Of a stretch of DNA of 17,652 bases, positions 13,788 through 17,652 are shown piece by piece (position 1 is the stretch's first letter; each line of letters opens with the position of its first letter). The notes below the pieces were generated by a model. The model was not told where the DNA came from. It worked only from the letters and a program-made list of their open reading frames with translations, and did not search any database. The translations under genes and the position numbers were made by a program. Source of the stretch: JBBSIN01 sp038232055 (GTDB lineage Bacteria; Actinomycetota; Actinomycetes; JADGOV01); the NCBI GenBank assembly GCA_038232055.1, contig JBBSIN010000051.1:1-17652 (forward strand), read 5' to 3'.

Positions 13788-13987
13788 CGACCGACCTGAT
13801 CGGTCGCGACCTCGGCGGCGATGAGCGGGAGCTGCTCGACCTCTACTCGAGGTTGCGGGTCATGGCCGCTCGCGATGACCTCGCCCCCTGCGTCACCGCC
13901 AACGTTCGCGTCGCGCTGGCCGCGCTGGCGATCGCGGTGACGGACCTCGGGCTCGACTTCGAGCACCTGCTGGACGTCGGCACATGA
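13784..13987 (+). CDS. Small hypothetical protein between ligase and hydroxylase, 67 aa
   Basis: I do not recognise the family. The protein starts MTTDLIGRDLGGDERELLDL and seems all-helical: YSRLRVMAARDDLAPCVTAN, then VRVALAALAIAVTDLGLDFE, ending LLDVGT. It is acidic, with one cysteine (C36) and no signal peptide or clear membrane helix, although the alanine/valine-rich second helix is hydrophobic on one face. It starts with GTG inside the ligase stop (GTGA), preceded by GGGAGG at 13771-13776, and its own stop overlaps the next start (ATGA). Such strict coupling to a ligase and a hydroxylase suggests it binds one of them, for example as a small accessory subunit, but there is no direct evidence of function. 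Confidence 0.75.
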   Translation: MTTDLIGRDLGGDERELLDLYSRLRVMAARDDLAPCVTANVRVALAALAIAVTDLGLDFEHLLDVGT

Positions 13988-16314
13988 AGGTCGGTGTCGT
14001 CGGCGGCGGCCCGGCCGGGCTCTTCCTGGGCATCCTGCTGCGATCCCGGGACCCGTCGTACGACGTCACTGTGTACGAACGCAATGCCGCCGACGACACG
14101 TTCGGCTTCGGCGTGGTCTTCAGCGAGGAGACCCTGGAGAACATCGAGGCCGCCGACGCGGAGACGCTGCGCCGGATCGAGCAGCGGTTCCGGTCGTGGT
14201 CGGTGATCGAATGCCGGCTTCGGATCGGCAATGAGCACACCGGCCTGCAGGATCGCACGATGCGCTCCGGCGGCCATGCCTTCGCCGCGCTGGCAAGGGT
14301 CGACCTGCTGCGGATCCTCACCGAGCGCGCGCTCGAGCTCGGCGTACGGCTGCAGCACCGCCGTGACGTCCCCTCGCTGGCCGAGCTCAGCGGGTGTGAC
14401 CTCGTCGTCGCCGCCGACGGTGCCAACTCCGGCATCCGCCGTCAGCTCGCAGACGCCTTTGGGCCCCAGGTGGAGCCGCGCCGCAACAAGTACGTGTGGT
14501 TCGGCACGACGGCACCCTTCGACGTCTTCACCTTCCTCTTCCGCCAGACGCCGTACGGCCTGTTCCAGGCGCACGTCTACCCGTACGACGCCACGTCCTC
14601 GACGTTCATCGTCGAGACGTCGCCGGAGACGTGGGCGCGGGCTGGTCTCGATGCGTACGCCGACTCGGCGCGCCGGCCGGGCGAGAACGACGAGGCGAGC
14701 CTGCGCTTCTGCGAGGAGATCTTCGCCGACGACCTCCGCGGCGAGCCACTCGTCGGCAACAACTCGAAGTGGCTCGAGTTCCCGATGGTCCGCTGCGAGA
14801 CCTGGCACGCCACGCATGGCGACGCTGCGGTCGTGCTGCTCGGAGACGCGGCCCACACCGCACACTTCTCCATCGGCTCCGGCACGAAGCTCGCCATGGA
14901 GGACTCCATCGCGCTCGCCGACGCGCTGCTCACCCAGCCGGTAACCAACGACGACCTGCAGACGGCGCTCAAGTCCTACGAGGAGGAGCGCCGGCCCCTG
15001 ATCGCGTCGATGCAGCGTGCGGCGCAGACCTCGCTGGAGTGGTTCGAGGGCGTTCAGCGCTACGCGGCGCTCGAGCCAGAGCAGTTCTTCTTCCAGCTGC
15101 TCACCCGCTCCCAGCGGGTCACCTACGACAACCTCAAGCTGCGCGACCCCGGCTTCGTGCGTGGGCTGGACGACTGGTTCGCCACGCGGGCTCGTGCCGA
15201 GGGGCTGACGGTCCGCGACGGCACGCCGCCGATGTTCTTTCCGTTCCAGGCACGGTCGGTCGGCCTGGCGAACCGGATCGTCGTCTCCCCGATGGCGATG
15301 TACTCGGCGGCCGACGGCGTACCCAACGACTTCCACCTCGTCCACCTCGGCTCGAGGGCGGTCGGCGGCGCCGGGATGATCTTCACCGAGATGACCTGCG
15401 TCTCGGCCGAGGGGCGCATCACCCCCGGCTGCTGCGGACTGTGGAACGACGAACAGGCCGCCGCCTACCGGCGCATCGTCGACTTCGTCCACGAGTGGAC
15501 ACCGGCGAAGGTCGCCCTCCAGCTCGGTCACTCCGGGCGCAAGGGCTCGACCAGGCTGATGTGGGAGGGCAATGACGAGCCGCTCTCCGGCGACAACTGG
15601 CCGATTCTGGCGCCGTCGCCGATCCGGTACCGCCCGGACTCGCAGGTGCCGCGGGAGATGACCCGGGAGGACATGGACCGCGTCCGCGAGGAGTTCGTCG
15701 CGGCGGCCCGGCGCGGCGTCACCTGCGGCTTCGACTGGCTCGAGCTGCACTACGCGCACGGCTACCTGATGAGCGGCTTCGTCTCGCCGCTGTCCAACCG
15801 GCGCACCGACTCCTACGGCGGCTCGCTGGCGAACCGGATGCGCTACCCGCTCGAGGTCTTCGACGCGGTCCGCGCCGCCTGGCCGGCGGAACTCCCGATG
15901 TCCGTGCGGATCTCCGCCCACGACTGGGTGCCCGACGGCATCACCGGCGACGACGCCGTCGACATCGCGGCGATGCTCAAGGGGCACGGCTGCGACCTCG
16001 TCGACGTCTCGACCGGCCAGACGTCGACGGAGGCGCGGCCGGCGTACGGCCGGCTCTACCAGACCCCCTTCGCCGACCGGATCCGCTGGGAGGTCGGCAT
16101 CCCGACAATGACCGTTGGCGCCGTCGGGTCGGTCGACGACGCGAACACGATCGTCATGGCCGGCCGGGCCGACCTCTGCCTGCTCGCCCGGCCGCACCTC
16201 GTGGACCCGTACTGGACGCTCAACGCGTCCCTCGACTCCGGATACGACGGGCACTGGTGGCCACCGCAGTACCTTTCCGGAAAGACCGCGCGACGACGGG
16301 AGCAGCGACCATGA
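13984..16314 (+). CDS. Bifunctional aryl-CoA flavin monooxygenase / old-yellow-enzyme reductase (2-aminobenzoyl-CoA monooxygenase/reductase type)
   Basis: This 776-aa protein is a fusion. The N-terminal half (1 to about 410) is an FAD monooxygenase: VGVVGGGPAGLFLGILL (nucleotide-binding GxGxxG-type motif), AADGANS (the DG motif, 144-149) and LLGDAAHTAHFSIGSG (the GD motif, G287-D288). The C-terminal half (from about 415) is an FMN old-yellow-enzyme domain: PFQARSVGLANRIVVSPMAM, QLGHSGRKGS (513-522), HYAHGYL (H589, H592) and SPLSNRRTDSYGGSLANR. Proteins of this build and length hydroxylate 2-aminobenzoyl-CoA at C5 and then reduce the ring, making a non-aromatic CoA ester (studied in Azoarcus evansii); relatives are labelled salicylyl-CoA 5-hydroxylase/oxidoreductase. 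ATG overlaps the upstream stop (ATGA), as its stop does the next start. Which aryl-CoA it uses cannot be read from sequence. Confidence 0.9.
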   Translation: MKVGVVGGGPAGLFLGILLRSRDPSYDVTVYERNAADDTFGFGVVFSEETLENIEAADAETLRRIEQRFRSWSVIECRLRIGNEHTGLQDRTMRSGGHAFAALARVDLLRILTERALELGVRLQHRRDVPSLAELSGCDLVVAADGANSGIRRQLADAFGPQVEPRRNKYVWFGTTAPFDVFTFLFRQTPYGLFQAHVYPYDATSSTFIVETSPETWARAGLDAYADSARRPGENDEASLRFCEEIFADDLRGEPLVGNNSKWLEFPMVRCETWHATHGDAAVVLLGDAAHTAHFSIGSGTKLAMEDSIALADALLTQPVTNDDLQTALKSYEEERRPLIASMQRAAQTSLEWFEGVQRYAALEPEQFFFQLLTRSQRVTYDNLKLRDPGFVRGLDDWFATRARAEGLTVRDGTPPMFFPFQARSVGLANRIVVSPMAMYSAADGVPNDFHLVHLGSRAVGGAGMIFTEMTCVSAEGRITPGCCGLWNDEQAAAYRRIVDFVHEWTPAKVALQLGHSGRKGSTRLMWEGNDEPLSGDNWPILAPSPIRYRPDSQVPREMTREDMDRVREEFVAAARRGVTCGFDWLELHYAHGYLMSGFVSPLSNRRTDSYGGSLANRMRYPLEVFDAVRAAWPAELPMSVRISAHDWVPDGITGDDAVDIAAMLKGHGCDLVDVSTGQTSTEARPAYGRLYQTPFADRIRWEVGIPTMTVGAVGSVDDANTIVMAGRADLCLLARPHLVDPYWTLNASLDSGYDGHWWPPQYLSGKTARRREQRP

Positions 16315-16658
16315 AAACCGCGGCAATCACCTTCGATTGCGCGGACCCACAGGCGCTCGCCCAGTGGTGGGCCGCCGCCACCGGCGGCAGCATCGTCAAG
16401 GATCTCGGCGAGTTCGTTTTCGTCGCCCAGGGCGACGGGCCGAACCTCGGCTTCCAGCGGGTGTCCTCCCCCAATCCCGGCAAGAACCGGCTACACCTCG
16501 ACTTCGGTTCGCCGGACCGGGACGCCGAGGTCGAGCGGCTGGTCGGCCTCGGCGCCCGACGCGTCGACGAGCACCAGATACCGGGCGCCGGCTTCGAGTG
16601 GACGGTGCTCGCCGACCCCGACGGCAACGAGTTCTGCGTCGCGAACCGGATGCCTTGA
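16311..16658 (+). CDS. VOC / glyoxalase-like domain protein
   Basis: This 115-aa protein is a single vicinal-oxygen-chelate module of the glyoxalase-like type: ITFDCADPQALAQWWAAATG at the start, NRLHLDFGSPDRDAEVERL in the middle and WTVLADPDGNEFCVANRMP at the end. H62 and E107 are in the usual metal-ligand places, but D9 stands where many enzymes have a histidine, so metal binding may be altered. Enzymes of this fold isomerise or cleave small substrates; others only bind ligands. Its ATG overlaps the hydroxylase stop (ATGA) and its stop overlaps the acyl-CoA dehydrogenase start (TTGA), placing it firmly in the aryl-CoA operon. It might process the ring-reduced CoA intermediate or a by-product; that is inference. 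Confidence 0.85.
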   Translation: MKTAAITFDCADPQALAQWWAAATGGSIVKDLGEFVFVAQGDGPNLGFQRVSSPNPGKNRLHLDFGSPDRDAEVERLVGLGARRVDEHQIPGAGFEWTVLADPDGNEFCVANRMP

Positions 16659-17652
16659 CCGTCCTCGACCCGCAGCTCGGCCTCGTACTACGGCGACTGG
16701 CAGCGGAAGGCCAGCCCGGCGTGGTCAACCGGCCGCTGCTGCGCGCCCTCGGCGATGCCGGCCTGCTCGCTCGGCTTTTCCCGGCGTCGGCCACGGCGCT
16801 CTGCGAGCTGCGGGAGTCGCTCGCCGAGGTGGCGACGGAGGCGGAGACAGCCCTCGCGCTGCAGGGACTGGGCAGCCATCCCATCTGGGCCTGCGGCCAG
16901 CCGGCTGTCGTCGACCGGTGGCTGCCCGCGGTCACTCAGGGCGAGGCGGTGGCGGCGTTCGCGCTCTCGGAGCGGGACGCCGGCTCGGACGCCGCGGCGC
17001 TGGCGCTGCGCGCGGAACGCGTCGAGGACGGCTGGCGCCTCAGCGGCGAGAAGTGGTGGATCTCCAACGCGCCGCAGGCCGACGTCTACACCGTCTTCGC
17101 GCGGACCGGCGGGCCGGGCGCTCGGGGGGTGACGGCGTTCGCCGTACCGGGAGCGGCCGCCGGTGTCGGCGGCCAGCCGCTCGACATGCTTTCGCCGCAC
17201 CCCATCGGGCGACTCGTACTCGACGGCGTCCTCGTGCCGGACGACGCCGTGCTCGGGGGGGTCGGCGAGGGGTTCCGGGTCGCGATGCGCACGCTGGATT
17301 TGTTCCGTCCAAGCGTCGGCGCCTTCGCGGTCGGCATGGCGCAGGCGGCGCTCGATGCGGCGGTGTCCTGGGCGGGCGAACGGGAGGCCTTCGGCGCGCC
17401 CCTGCGGGCGATGCAGTCGGTCGGCCACACCCTCGCCGAGATGGCCACCCGGGTCGAGGCGGCACGACTGCTCGTCTATTCGGCCGCCTCCGCGTACGAC
17501 ACGGCCGCGCCCGACGTCACGAAGCGGTCGGCGATGGCGAAGCTGTTCGCGACCGAGGCCGCGCAGTACGTCGTCGACGCGGCGGTGCAGATCCACGGCG
17601 CCCGCGGGCTGCAGCGCGGGCACCTGCTCGAACACCTCTACCGCGAGGTGCG
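16655..17652 (+). CDS. Acyl-CoA dehydrogenase, cut by the right window edge
   Basis: The frame is open from a TTG at 16655 to the end of the window (332 codons, no stop). The start MTVLDPQLGLVLRRL is N-terminally short for the family, which usually has about 370-390 aa. Typical motifs follow: AAFALSERDAGSDAAAL (101-115, flavin and substrate loop), GEKWWISNAP (131-140), FRPSVGAFAVGMAQAALDAA, and VQIHGARGLQRGHLLEHLYREV (311-332), just before the missing C-terminal piece. Enzymes of this family oxidise acyl-CoA esters to enoyl-CoA with FAD and pass electrons to ETF. In this operon it would act in the beta-oxidation-like breakdown of the ring-reduced CoA ester. The TTG overlaps the upstream stop (TTGA) and has no strong ribosome binding site, so translation is probably coupled. 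Confidence 0.85.
   Translation, partial: MTVLDPQLGLVLRRLAAEGQPGVVNRPLLRALGDAGLLARLFPASATALCELRESLAEVATEAETALALQGLGSHPIWACGQPAVVDRWLPAVTQGEAVAAFALSERDAGSDAAALALRAERVEDGWRLSGEKWWISNAPQADVYTVFARTGGPGARGVTAFAVPGAAAGVGGQPLDMLSPHPIGRLVLDGVLVPDDAVLGGVGEGFRVAMRTLDLFRPSVGAFAVGMAQAALDAAVSWAGEREAFGAPLRAMQSVGHTLAEMATRVEAARLLVYSAASAYDTAAPDVTKRSAMAKLFATEAAQYVVDAAVQIHGARGLQRGHLLEHLYREV

Noticed and set aside
13843..16326. 827-codon open frame on the minus strand, antisense to the hydroxylase/reductase gene
   Set aside because: It is rich in Arg, Val, Asp and Glu without any domain, and mirrors the high third-position GC of the real plus-strand gene, which has clear motifs throughout.
1..17652. tRNA, rRNA, CRISPR array, insertion sequence or prophage genes
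   Set aside because: No cloverleaf, repeat-spacer array, transposase motif or phage gene was seen by eye on either strand.

Overview
The window is high-GC DNA (third codon positions almost all G or C, frequent GTG and TTG starts, GGAGG-type ribosome binding sites). Together with the principal sigma factor and its small DUF7455-type neighbour, this points to an actinomycete (Actinomycetota). The genus cannot be fixed from the sequence alone.

Layout. (1) 1-902: the 3' end of an ABC-transporter ATPase runs in frame, without its own stop, into a permease gene that has lost its middle, so this export system looks decayed. (2) 1026-3117: a membrane cytochrome b561-type / molybdopterin (sulfite-oxidase fold) fusion protein, then a small cupin, closed by a strong hairpin shared with the convergent gene. 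(3) 3193-6945, minus strand: a large secreted BNR/Asp-box beta-propeller protein and a DUF72 protein, separated by a structured 310-bp gap with C-rich tandem repeats and a 58-nt hairpin. (4) 7070-9980, plus strand: a DUF7455-type zinc-ribbon protein, the principal sigma factor SigA, and a secreted seven-blade delta-60-repeat propeller. A GGAAC-N18-GTT element before the DUF7455 gene resembles a SigR/SigH stress promoter. (5) 9981-12396: a gene-poor, repeat-rich stretch, then on the minus strand a 59-aa hypothetical gene, a membrane-anchored GAF protein and an inositol-monophosphatase-family gene broken by a frameshift that sits in a perfect 12-bp inverted repeat. (6) 12456 to the right edge, plus strand: a tight catabolic operon.

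The operon is the most interesting part. It encodes a PaaK-type aryl-CoA ligase, a 67-aa protein of unknown function, a 776-aa fusion of a flavin aryl-CoA hydroxylase with an old-yellow-enzyme reductase (the architecture of 2-aminobenzoyl-CoA monooxygenase/reductase and of proteins annotated as bifunctional salicylyl-CoA 5-hydroxylase/oxidoreductase), a glyoxalase-like (VOC) protein, and an acyl-CoA dehydrogenase cut by the window edge. All four junctions are 4-bp start/stop overlaps (GTGA, ATGA, ATGA, TTGA), implying translational coupling. The inferred route is: activate an aromatic acid (anthranilate or salicylate type) to its CoA ester, hydroxylate and de-aromatise the ring without a ring-cleaving dioxygenase, then degrade the product by beta-oxidation-like steps. 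The ligase type, the 67-aa protein and the VOC protein are the parts of this pathway that I cannot match to a described role.

No rRNA, tRNA, CRISPR array, intact insertion sequence or prophage gene was seen.
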